From NCBI RefSeq assembly GCF_022699665.1, contig NZ_JALDNB010000001.1, positions 248,001-312,000 on the forward strand: DNA of 64,000 nucleotides. Direction: 5' to 3'. Source of the DNA: Chryseobacterium aahli. Lineage in GTDB: Bacteria > Bacteroidota > Bacteroidia > Flavobacteriales > Weeksellaceae. Every line of letters starts with the position of its first letter. Within the stretch, counting starts at the first letter, position 1. The translations under genes were made by a program, and so were the position numbers. Positions 36,265-43,765 of the stretch are shown here, one piece after another. Under the pieces are notes generated by a model. It saw only the letters and a program-made list of their open reading frames with translations, was not told the DNA's origin and searched no databases.

Positions 36265-36957
36265 TTACAATGGTGTCGGTGTCGGATTTTCCGGCAGACC
36301 GCTTGGCGTGTTGTAGATGATGTAATCGTTATATTTGGCTTCATTGGTTTCATAGAAAATATCCTGTCCGATGCCTGCATATTTGGTGAGTAATCTGTAG
36401 AGCCTGTTCAGCGCTTCGATGCGTCCTTCCGTTGCAAGATCGCGGTCAGATATGCCTTTTGCCTGAGCATCAATGGCTGCATCCAAAGTTTCACGTTGGG
36501 TAGTGAGCGTAGTGATTTTATCCTCGGTGAGCCCTTCTTCAGCGAGTTCCGTCAGATATTTCGTGGCGGTTGCGGTCATGGTTTTGGCTATACGCACCAG
36601 TTCAGAATCACTTTGCTGGCTTACTGCTGCATTGCCAAATTCCTTGTACCTCGCACCAAACTGTCCGAAAGTATTCTCTGCCATATTGAAAATGCTGCGC
36701 ATGGTTTTTTCCAAGGCGTTTCTTGCGGCATCTTTTTGGGCCGTCAGATCCATTTTAATGGCTTCCAGCTGCTCATCATTCGGGTAATTTTCCACGGCGG
36801 TGCGTGCTTCAATAAGCTCTGTTTTCTTTGCAGTACTGTAGCCACGATCTGTGAACTCGGTGATGTCTCTGTCTATCAAATTGATCAACTCATCTGCTTT
36901 CTGTTTCAATACAGAATCTGCAATGATGAAATCTCTTTTTACCTGATCTTTTTTCAT
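36265..36957 (-). CDS. Predicted coiled-coil protein, unknown function
   Basis: A 230-residue, almost entirely helical, charged protein without a signal peptide. It has long Ala/Glu/Lys-rich stretches (DLTAQKDAARNALEKTMRS, TATATKYLTELAEEGLTED) and a flexible Pro/Thr tail (NPTPTPL). I do not recognise a named family. It is monocistronic with a terminator immediately downstream. The richer GC and codon use of this gene compared with the AT-rich NACHT gene nearby suggests different histories, judged only by eye. Confidence 0.6.
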   Translation of the reverse strand: MKKDQVKRDFIIADSVLKQKADELINLIDRDITEFTDRGYSTAKKTELIEARTAVENYPNDEQLEAIKMDLTAQKDAARNALEKTMRSIFNMAENTFGQFGARYKEFGNAAVSQQSDSELVRIAKTMTATATKYLTELAEEGLTEDKITTLTTQRETLDAAIDAQAKGISDRDLATEGRIEALNRLYRLLTKYAGIGQDIFYETNEAKYNDYIIYNTPSGLPENPTPTPL

Positions 36958-37076
36958 AATGAAATTTTTTGTTTGTGTTTATAAATTGAACTTAAAAATC
37001 GTCTACAATAACTGGTATTTCGTTATTTGTATCTTTTTAAAGGGAGCTGTAAAGTGTTGATATGTAATAAATTGTA

Positions 37077-37250
37077 CTTGATTTCCTCAACTAAGTGCTT
37101 GAACGCTTCAACTAAATACTTGATTGTCCCAACTAAACGGTTGAACGCCTTAACTAAATAGTTGATCGTCTCAACTAAACGGTTGAATGCTCTGGCGAAG
37201 CGGTTGAAAACCTTGACTAAAGAGTTGAAGGTGTTAACTAAACGCTTGTC
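37077..37250. repeat. Degenerate 21-bp tandem repeat (about 8 units)
   Basis: Units of the form (C/G)TTGAACGCCTCAACTAAAC start at 37077, 37098, 37119, 37140, 37161, 37182, 37203 and 37224, with a partial ninth at 37245. The period is seven codons. On the reverse strand one frame is open through all units and reads repeated LVxxFN/LVxxIK heptads. On the forward strand the heptads begin with Leu but are broken by a TAG. No start codon is present, so it may be a gene remnant. The rest of the 36958-37593 gap holds this repeat, a hairpin and otherwise no gene. Confidence 0.75.
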
Positions 37251-37472
37251 TGCAGCTTCTTACTAGTTTTTCGGGTGTACGAACTTATAATTTGAAGTGA
37301 GTTGAAAATTGAGGAGCCGGCAAAGATTCTTGCGCGCGCGGAAGGGTAAATTGTGGTAATCATCATTTTGTTTTTTTGTGTGTTCTGATCACAAATATAA
37401 AATTAATATTGAAAAGATAGGTTTATCCGATAAAATATTTCTAAAAAAAGTTATAGTGGTTGATATCATACG

Positions 37473-37501
37473 AAACCCCCGCTTTTGGGCGGGGGTTTTT
37501 G
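37473..37501 (+). terminator. Strong GC hairpin with T-tract
   Basis: AAACCCCCGC/GCGGGGGTTT stem with a 6-base loop, followed by T5 on the + strand. No + strand gene precedes it closely, so it may end an unannotated transcript across the tandem repeat, or insulate the NACHT gene region. Confidence 0.7.
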
Positions 37502-37593
37502 TTTGTATTCTGATGGCGCAAGCATCTTGCTCGTGCCCGTTTGTTTTTTTAGTGGAAGCATGAGCTAGCATGGGGGCTTAAATTGTAATCACA

Positions 37594-39405
37594 TTATGAT
37601 AGAAATTCTTTAAACATTTTTGTACTTATTTGATAATCTTCTGTATGATTTAAATAATACTTTTCGTCATCATCTAGATTATCTGCGATTTCCTTTTCAA
37701 AACATAAAATAGTTATTCCTTCTCTTGATTCAGTCTTATCAATATCGATATAATTAGCCAATTGCTTCAAAGAAATTCTAAAATTCTTATCTGTACAAAA
37801 CTTTTTTATTATTTCATTGTAATTTTCCGTAAAGTCTTTCTGAACATTATTCAAATCAAAAATAGAACTTTCTCTTAATAAATTTAAAATATGAATAAAA
37901 CTGAATGGAATCAAAAGACTTTTTTTGAATGTAGGTCTTTCATATTCTAATCTACTCATGAATTCTATTGCAAATTGAGGGTTTAAATTTTCTATATTAA
38001 ATAAATCAAATACTAGTTTAAAAAAATAATTGTCAGGTTGAGAGGATAATGAAACTGCGATTGCAAGCTCATTCGAAATATTTGTGTCGTATATTAATCC
38101 AACTGGAATTGCTGGCATTTTAACAATATATTCTGCAGCTAAATATTCCTGCATTGATTTGTGAACAAATTCATAAGAATCATAGCTTGATTTAATTATT
38201 ATACCATTATGTTCTTCAATTTCTTTTATCACCTTTAAATTCTCATTTTTAGGAAGTTCAAATGATTTGTAAATCCTTTCGTAGGTTTTTTTAAAATCAT
38301 CTTCAGAATAAATCTTATTAGAGTATGAAATGGTGAGATCATATGCGAAGTGAGCTAAAAAATCAAACTTTCTATCATTATCAAAATCAGCATAAATAGA
38401 CTCTCTTAGTATTCTTCTTTGTTCATCCCATTCCTCTATTAGTAGACGAACTAATTTTTTATAAATTGATTTTGGTTTATCATAAAATTTTCTGGTTTTT
38501 TCAAAAATTGCGCACAAATGGGCAAGTGTTAAAGGACGTAATGATAAATCTAAAAATTTAGATGTATATAACTTCTCTTTAAAGATTTCAGCATCTTCAG
38601 GTAAAGTGAACCATTTATCAATAAATTCGTTTATCTGGTTTTCATTGAGTTCACAGATTTCATATTCGACTGAATTTTCTATGTGGTAGTTATATGATGC
38701 GCTTCTAGAGGTTAATACAACAAGACTAGAAGTAAGATTTAGCATTAAAGATTTAATTTCATTGTAGAAATTATCCAATCTTCTTGGCTTTACTTCATCA
38801 AGACCATCTAATATTATTATACAATTAAATGAGTTAATATATGTATTTACATATTTTTCTCGCAAAGAGACATTTTCTAATGAATTTATTTTTTTTTCAT
38901 CCTTAGTTGCAATTTCAATTCCAAAAATACTTTTTAATTTTGAGTATATTGACTCTCCATCTGTAATATCCCTCAGATAAATTAAAATTGGAAATTGATA
39001 TTTAATCTCAATTTGGTCGGTCAATAAAATTTGACATATATGTTTGATAGTTGTTGTTTTACCAGCCCCTGGATCACCTAATATAATGATGTGGCTATCA
39101 TCATCATTATTTGTAAGAATATTTTTAATTGTTGACTTTTCACTGATTTGATCTTTGAATTTTACACTCTTTCGCTGTAATTCAATATCAAGATCTATAT
39201 ATACGTCATTAATATTTCTATTTTTACTAAGTTCTTTAAAACTTATTTGCTTTGTAGAATTTATTACAAAATTATTATGGTTTTCAAAAGCATTTTCTAA
39301 ATCTTCATAAGATGTGATAAGTTCAATCTTATTATTTTTTAGTAATTTTTTTAATAAAGAAATTCCTTCAGAAACTCCTTGTTTAATTAATAAACTTTTT
39401 ATCAT
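37594..39405 (-). CDS. NACHT-domain NTPase, candidate antiphage bNACHT
   Basis: A 603-residue STAND NTPase starting at the ATG at 39405; the frame also opens at a TTG 12 bp upstream. About 100 residues of unassigned N-terminal domain precede a NACHT domain. Walker A is ILGDPGAGKTTTIKH (about 108-122) and Walker B IIILDGLDEVKPRR (about 196-209), with a sensor-like LVVLTSRSASYN. The winged-helix end carries EFVHKSMQEYLAAEYIV, as in many NLR-like proteins. About 170 helical residues follow without recognised repeats. Bacterial NACHT proteins are known antiphage sensors. It stands alone, is more AT-rich than its neighbours by eye, and adjoins a repeat-rich gap. Confidence 0.85.
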   Translation of the reverse strand: MIKSLLIKQGVSEGISLLKKLLKNNKIELITSYEDLENAFENHNNFVINSTKQISFKELSKNRNINDVYIDLDIELQRKSVKFKDQISEKSTIKNILTNNDDDSHIIILGDPGAGKTTTIKHICQILLTDQIEIKYQFPILIYLRDITDGESIYSKLKSIFGIEIATKDEKKINSLENVSLREKYVNTYINSFNCIIILDGLDEVKPRRLDNFYNEIKSLMLNLTSSLVVLTSRSASYNYHIENSVEYEICELNENQINEFIDKWFTLPEDAEIFKEKLYTSKFLDLSLRPLTLAHLCAIFEKTRKFYDKPKSIYKKLVRLLIEEWDEQRRILRESIYADFDNDRKFDFLAHFAYDLTISYSNKIYSEDDFKKTYERIYKSFELPKNENLKVIKEIEEHNGIIIKSSYDSYEFVHKSMQEYLAAEYIVKMPAIPVGLIYDTNISNELAIAVSLSSQPDNYFFKLVFDLFNIENLNPQFAIEFMSRLEYERPTFKKSLLIPFSFIHILNLLRESSIFDLNNVQKDFTENYNEIIKKFCTDKNFRISLKQLANYIDIDKTESREGITILCFEKEIADNLDDDEKYYLNHTEDYQISTKMFKEFLS

Positions 39406-39685
39406 TATTCTTAACAAATTTATTTGTGATCAATCAAATTAAGCATATTGCAACAATAATAGCTTAATTTTCGTAAATATAAATTATTTGCAATTAGTAT
39501 ATTGATAAAAGTTTGATTTACAGATTAGTTTCATTTTACGATATTTATTTAACGAACTAATATTTCAGCCAAATATTTATCACTGATAAACTCCTCATTA
39601 TATACCTAAGGTCAAAAAACATCCCGTAACAATTTGTTAACACTAAATAAAAATATTGCCTTCTTAAAAGATGTAATTTTACTGT

Positions 39686-39970
39686 ATGGGAAAGAAGAAA
39701 AAAAAGGTAACGAAAGAGCAGCTGGATGAACTGAAAGGTTTAAGAAAGCATCTGACGCCACAGTTATCTATTGACAATAAAATCAATACTTTGATTCAGG
39801 TAAGTCAGGTACTGAGAACGATAAATTTGACGAGTACTTTTGCAAGCAATATCTCTACAGAATTTACCGGATTGGAAGTTTTTGGGGAACGCTATAACAA
39901 TTTCCCGAGAATAACTTCTGTGATTGATGATGCTATTCTTTATTACGACGAGCAGCTTAAGGCTTTTTAA
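39686..39970 (+). CDS. Small conserved-looking hypothetical protein
   Basis: A 94-residue soluble protein with a strongly basic start (MGKKKKKVTKEQLDELKGL) and a helical body. No domain is recognised. It has its own upstream region with a weak TAATTTTA box and is followed by a 192-bp gap. The basic N-terminus could contact nucleic acid, but this is speculation. Reading frame and codon use look genuine. Confidence 0.55.
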   Translation: MGKKKKKVTKEQLDELKGLRKHLTPQLSIDNKINTLIQVSQVLRTINLTSTFASNISTEFTGLEVFGERYNNFPRITSVIDDAILYYDEQLKAF

Positions 39971-40070
39971 ATCAAATAATAAGTAAGTCATTAAGACTTT
40001 AATAAAATAGAGATTTGCCCAGCCGGCAGATCTCTTTTTGTTTTTTGCATAAAAAATCAGAGTTTCATGA

Positions 40071-40118
40071 TTAATTAAACTAGTTAAATGTGCAAGGTTT
40101 TTTATTGCCATAAATTTG
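40071..40118 (+). promoter_or_regulatory. Promoter with ACTAGT-centred operator (copy 1)
   Basis: The 17-bp string ATTAAACTAGTTAAATG is placed so that its ACTAGT core (40079-40084) starts exactly 32 bp before the -7 box TAAATTTG (40111-40118). The same string and spacing occur before the pirin gene. No TTG -33 element is present, suggesting dependence on an activator bound near -42. It serves the pseudo-receiver/Crp unit. Confidence 0.65.
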
Positions 40119-40162
40119 CCAGATAAAATTAAAAATAGGCGAGAATTCAAACATAAATACAT

Positions 40163-40474
40163 ATGAAAACATTAAATTTTTTGGTCATCGGAAAAAATCA
40201 GGAAATTCTTGAAACGTTAAAAAGAATCATCGAAAATAATGAAGGTTGGGAAGCTGAGGTTCAAAGCGATGAAAATATCTGTTATAATTACATCAAAGAA
40301 AATCACATAGATATCGTTCTTTTGAGTTCAGGTTTAGAAGAGAAATTTGAAAATGAAATTAAAGTATTTTGTAAAAATTTAGATAAAGAAATTAAGGTTA
40401 TCGACCATTACGGCGGAGGAAGCGGACTTTTAAAGAATGAAGTTTACACACTTTTCCCTAATTTGCAGCCGTAA
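40163..40474 (+). CDS. Degenerate receiver-like protein
   Basis: A 103-residue protein with the alternating strand/helix pattern of a CheY receiver (LNFLVIGKNQEILETLKR, HIDIVLLSSGLEEK, EIKVIDHYGGGSG). The acidic pair is replaced by Gly-Lys, the phospho-Asp position by Ser and the conserved C-terminal Lys-Pro is absent. It therefore cannot be phosphorylated in the usual way. It is 9 bp upstream of a Crp/Fnr gene and probably co-transcribed. It may be a pseudo-receiver that binds a partner protein, or the resemblance may be only fold-level. Confidence 0.5.
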   Translation: MKTLNFLVIGKNQEILETLKRIIENNEGWEAEVQSDENICYNYIKENHIDIVLLSSGLEEKFENEIKVFCKNLDKEIKVIDHYGGGSGLLKNEVYTLFPNLQP

Positions 40475-40483
40475 ACTTATTTT

Positions 40484-41068
40484 ATGTTTGAAAATATCAT
40501 CAAGAACGTTACCCGTTTCATCGATCTTAACACTGTTGAAGAAAAATTCTTTACTGATTTATTAGTTTGTGAAACGATTCCCAAGAAAACAATTTTATTG
40601 CGTGAAGGAGAAGTTTGTCAGTTTGAAGGCTTCATTCACAAAGGTTGTTTAAGGGCTTACTATCTTGATGATAATGGTTTTGAAGTGACGATTTTGTTTG
40701 CCATCGAAGATTGGTGGATTAGTGATATCGCTTCATTCCAAGACCAAAAACCTTCCAATTTATATATAGAAACCATCGAAGATTCAGAGATTTTTATGCT
40801 GAATCCGACGACCAAAGAAAAGTTGTTGCAGGAAATTCCGAAATTCGAAAGAGTTTTCAGAATGTTGGTTCAGAGAAATCTTTTTACGCTTCAAAACCGT
40901 CTGGTGAATACCATTTCAAAAAGTGCATCAGACCGATACCTGGAATTTATAAAAGTATATCCAACGATTCCACAAAGAGTTGCGCAGTATTATATCGCTT
41001 CATATTTGGGCGTTTCTAAAGAATTTGTGAGTACAATTAGAAAGCGTCTGGCGACTAAAGAGAAATAA
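40484..41068 (+). CDS. Crp/Fnr-family transcriptional regulator
   Basis: A 194-residue regulator. The cNMP-binding-like beta-roll (TILLREGEVCQFEGFIHKGCLRAYY) is followed by a dimer helix and a winged helix ending YIASYLGVSKEFVSTIRKRL. The recognition helix has KEFVST rather than the RExxxR of CRP, so a GTGA site is not expected. An ACTAGT-centred palindrome lies upstream of its operon and of the pirin gene, so self-control and pirin control are plausible. No Cys cluster for FeS sensing is visible. Confidence 0.88.
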   Translation: MFENIIKNVTRFIDLNTVEEKFFTDLLVCETIPKKTILLREGEVCQFEGFIHKGCLRAYYLDDNGFEVTILFAIEDWWISDIASFQDQKPSNLYIETIEDSEIFMLNPTTKEKLLQEIPKFERVFRMLVQRNLFTLQNRLVNTISKSASDRYLEFIKVYPTIPQRVAQYYIASYLGVSKEFVSTIRKRLATKEK

Positions 41069-41076
41069 AATACACG

Positions 41077-41203
41077 AAATTCCCCTCCAATGGAGGGGGG
41101 CGAAAATTTGAAAAATTTTTGACGGGGTGGTTTATACAAAACGTGTAAACTACCCCGTCTTTTTGTTTCACAAAAATCCACCCCTTCAGAGAAGGGGAAT
41201 TTA
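41077..41203. repeat. 127-bp imperfect palindromic element
   Basis: The left half begins AAATTCCCCTCC and contains GACGGGGTGGTTTA. The right half repeats this in inverted order, ending GAAGGGGAATTT. The arms are about 55-60 bp with several mismatches around a short centre. It contains no gene. It resembles the dispersed palindromic sequences seen between genes in many flavobacteria, and could fold as a long hairpin in RNA from either strand. Confidence 0.8.
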
Positions 41204-41233
41204 AGCTCCATATTTTTTTGCTTTAAATGCATT

Positions 41234-41279
41234 TATTAAACTAGTTAAATGCACAGCAATTCTCATCACCATAAATTTG
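41234..41279 (+). promoter_or_regulatory. Promoter with ACTAGT-centred operator (copy 2)
   Basis: ATTAAACTAGTTAAATG again, with its ACTAGT core (41240-41245) starting exactly 32 bp before TAAATTTG (41272-41279). The -7 box is preceded by the same CCA triplet as in copy 1. It serves the pirin gene, whose ATG is 33 bp downstream. Confidence 0.65.
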
Positions 41280-41312
41280 TCTTATCAATAACGAATAAAC
41301 AACAAAACAGAT

Positions 41313-42188
41313 ATGGACAGAAAAGATTTTTTAAAGAAAGGATTACTCGGCACAGGAATGTTCGTAGCAACCGCATCATTAGGCAATACAATGAAAAATG
41401 AGATTGACGAAATCGAGCCGCTAGAACCTATTGGATACAATCATTTGCCCAATACAGATTCAAAAATCAAAGATAATTCTGTGATTCACAAAGCGGATTC
41501 CAGAGGAAAAGCGGATCACGGCTGGTTGGTGAGCAATCATACATTCAGTTTTGCGAATTATCACAATCCTGAAAGAATGCATTTCGGAGTTTTGAGAGTT
41601 TTGAATGATGATAAAGTGGAGGCTGGAAGAGGTTTCGGAACGCACCCTCACGATAATATGGAAATCATCAGTATTCCGTTGGAAGGTGATTTGGAGCACA
41701 AGGACAGTATGGGGAATTCGGCGATTATCAAGAGTGGAGATATCCAAGTGATGAGCGCAGGAACTGGGATTATGCACAGCGAATTCAATAAAAATAACGA
41801 CAGTTTGGTGAAGTTTCTTCAAATCTGGGTTTATCCAAACAAGAGAAACGTGACACCAAGATATGACCAGATTACTTTAGACAAATCAAAAGGTCAGAAT
41901 AAATTTCAGCAAATATTGTCTCCAAATGCTGATGATGAAGGTGTTTGGATTCATCAGGATGCCTGGTTTCACTTAGGAAACTTTGAAAATAACTTCGAAA
42001 CCAATTATCAAATCAAGAAAAAAGGAAACGGTGTATATGCTTTTATTTTAAAAGGAAGCGCAGAAATCGAAGGACAAATAGTTGAAACGAGAGACGGTTT
42101 TGGTGTATGGGATATTTCAGATTTAAATATCAAATCAACAACAGAAGATACAGAAATCTTATTGATGGAAGTTCCAATGACGATGTAA
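41313..42188 (+). CDS. Pirin-family protein with exported-type N-terminus
   Basis: Bicupin of the pirin family. It shows HKADSRGKADHGWL, FGTHPHDNMEIISI with metal-ligand histidines, and the second-ligand region MSAGTGIMHSEFN. The family includes quercetin dioxygenases and transcription cofactors. The first 35 residues (MDRKDFLKKGLLGTGMFVAT) look like a twin-arginine-type or membrane-anchoring leader with Arg-Lys in place of Arg-Arg, which is unusual for pirins. The total is 291 residues. Its promoter matches that of the preceding Crp unit. Confidence 0.88.
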   Translation: MDRKDFLKKGLLGTGMFVATASLGNTMKNEIDEIEPLEPIGYNHLPNTDSKIKDNSVIHKADSRGKADHGWLVSNHTFSFANYHNPERMHFGVLRVLNDDKVEAGRGFGTHPHDNMEIISIPLEGDLEHKDSMGNSAIIKSGDIQVMSAGTGIMHSEFNKNNDSLVKFLQIWVYPNKRNVTPRYDQITLDKSKGQNKFQQILSPNADDEGVWIHQDAWFHLGNFENNFETNYQIKKKGNGVYAFILKGSAEIEGQIVETRDGFGVWDISDLNIKSTTEDTEILLMEVPMTM

Positions 42189-42294
42189 GGAAGTCTGAAG
42201 ATATTTTGAGTGTTTACAGATTTTTAGTTGATTAAAACTACCATAACCATTGAAAGAAAATTTCGGATAATTTTTTTACTGGTTTGCATTTCCG

Positions 42295-42302
42295 TAAATT
42301 TG
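42295..42302 (+). promoter_or_regulatory. Probable -7 box of the gnd-zwf-pgl operon
   Basis: TAAATTTG matches TAnnTTTG and lies 32 bp before the gnd ATG. No clear TTG is at the -33 position. Confidence 0.5.
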
Positions 42303-42334
42303 ACCCGTAAAAATAAAATAAATCTTAAGTAAGA

Positions 42335-43753
42335 ATGGAAAAGTATAATTACGGGGTCATTGGTCTCGGTGTAATGGGGCGAAATCTTCTTTATAATATT
42401 GCCGATAACGGCTTTTCAATTGCAGGATTTGATCTTGACGAAAAAAAAATAAAAGATTTACAGGACGGTGCTACTTCAGAAATGAAGGTAAAAGGTACCC
42501 AGACTTTACAAGATTTTGTAGCCGCATTAGAAGCTCCGAGGAAAATTATTCTGATGGTTCCTGCCGGAAAGCCCGTAGATGCTGTTTTAGGAAACATCAC
42601 CCCACTTTTAAGCGGTGGAGACATCGTGATTGATGCAGGAAATTCTTATTTCAAAGATACTGAAAGACGTATTGCTGATTTAGCCTCAAAAAATCTTCAC
42701 TTCATGGGAATTGGTGTTTCAGGAGGTGAGCAGGGTGCTAGAAGAGGACCTAGCATTATGCCCGGAGGAGATTTGGAAGCTTTCAAATTAATTCAGCCGA
42801 TGTTGGAAGCCATTTCTGCGAAAGTGAATGGAGAAGCTTGTACAGCCTACATGGGAAAAAGTTCAGCCGGGAACTATGTGAAAATGGTTCACAACGGAAT
42901 TGAATATGCCATCATGCAACTCATCAGCGAAGCTTACGATTTACTGAGAAAAGGAGCTAAACTGAATAACGATCAACTATACCAAGTTTTCAAAGAGTGG
43001 AACAACGGTGAGATGAATTCTTTCTTAATTGAAATCACAAGAGATATTTTCCAGCAAAAAGATGATTTGACAGACGGTTATCTTGTTGACCAGATTTTAG
43101 ATAAAGCAGGAGCAAAAGGAACCGGAAAATGGACTTCCGAACAAGCCATGGAAATTGGTACTTCTATTCCAACCATTGATATTGCCGTGACTTCAAGAAT
43201 TTTATCGGCTTACAAAGAAGAGCGAGTAAAAGCTTCTCAATTATATTCTAAAAATGAAATTGCAAGTCCTGAAAATACAGAACAGTTCATCAAAGAAGTT
43301 GGTGAAGCGCTTTATTTGGCAACATTAATCAGCTATGCACAAGGTTTGGCATTATTGGTAAAAGCGTCTGAGGAATATCAATTTGAAATTCCATTAAAAG
43401 ATGTTGTCAAAATATGGAGAGGTGGATGTATTATCCGTTCTGTTTTATTGGAGAAGTTCTATTTGGCTTATACTCAAAATCCAAATTTATCTAATATTTT
43501 ATTGGACAAAGATATTTCTGAAATCGTTAAAAATAAAATTTCTTCACTAAGAAAAACTGCAGCATTTGCCGCTTCAAACGGAATTTCAAGTTTAGGAATT
43601 CAAACCGCTTTAGGATATTTTGATGCGTACACAACAGAATCTCTACCGGTTAATTTAATTCAGGCTCAGCGTGATTATTTCGGAGCACATACGTATCAGA
43701 GAACAGACAGAGAAGGTGTTTTTCATGCATCTTGGCAAACTGCAAATAACTAA
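42335..43753 (+). CDS. gnd: 6-phosphogluconate dehydrogenase (decarboxylating)
   Basis: NADP-dependent enzyme converting 6-phosphogluconate to ribulose 5-phosphate and CO2. It has the Rossmann start YGVIGLGVMGRNLLYNIAD, the substrate motif GIGVSGGEQGARRGPSIMPG and the catalytic region KMVHNGIEYAIMQLISEAY. Its C-terminus contains YFGAHTYQRTDREGVFH. At 472 residues it is the long homodimeric type. It is first in an operon with zwf and pgl, 12 bp before zwf. Confidence 0.97.
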   Translation: MEKYNYGVIGLGVMGRNLLYNIADNGFSIAGFDLDEKKIKDLQDGATSEMKVKGTQTLQDFVAALEAPRKIILMVPAGKPVDAVLGNITPLLSGGDIVIDAGNSYFKDTERRIADLASKNLHFMGIGVSGGEQGARRGPSIMPGGDLEAFKLIQPMLEAISAKVNGEACTAYMGKSSAGNYVKMVHNGIEYAIMQLISEAYDLLRKGAKLNNDQLYQVFKEWNNGEMNSFLIEITRDIFQQKDDLTDGYLVDQILDKAGAKGTGKWTSEQAMEIGTSIPTIDIAVTSRILSAYKEERVKASQLYSKNEIASPENTEQFIKEVGEALYLATLISYAQGLALLVKASEEYQFEIPLKDVVKIWRGGCIIRSVLLEKFYLAYTQNPNLSNILLDKDISEIVKNKISSLRKTAAFAASNGISSLGIQTALGYFDAYTTESLPVNLIQAQRDYFGAHTYQRTDREGVFHASWQTANN

Positions 43754-43765
43754 TATTCGGAAAAA

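Noticed and set aside
37077..37250. CRISPR array
   Set aside because: Units abut directly with a 21-bp period and no unique spacers, and no cas genes are nearby.
37378..37571. Open frames of about 60 codons on both strands over the GC hairpin
   Set aside because: They run through a terminator-like hairpin, have no plausible promoter or family, and mirror each other on the two strands.
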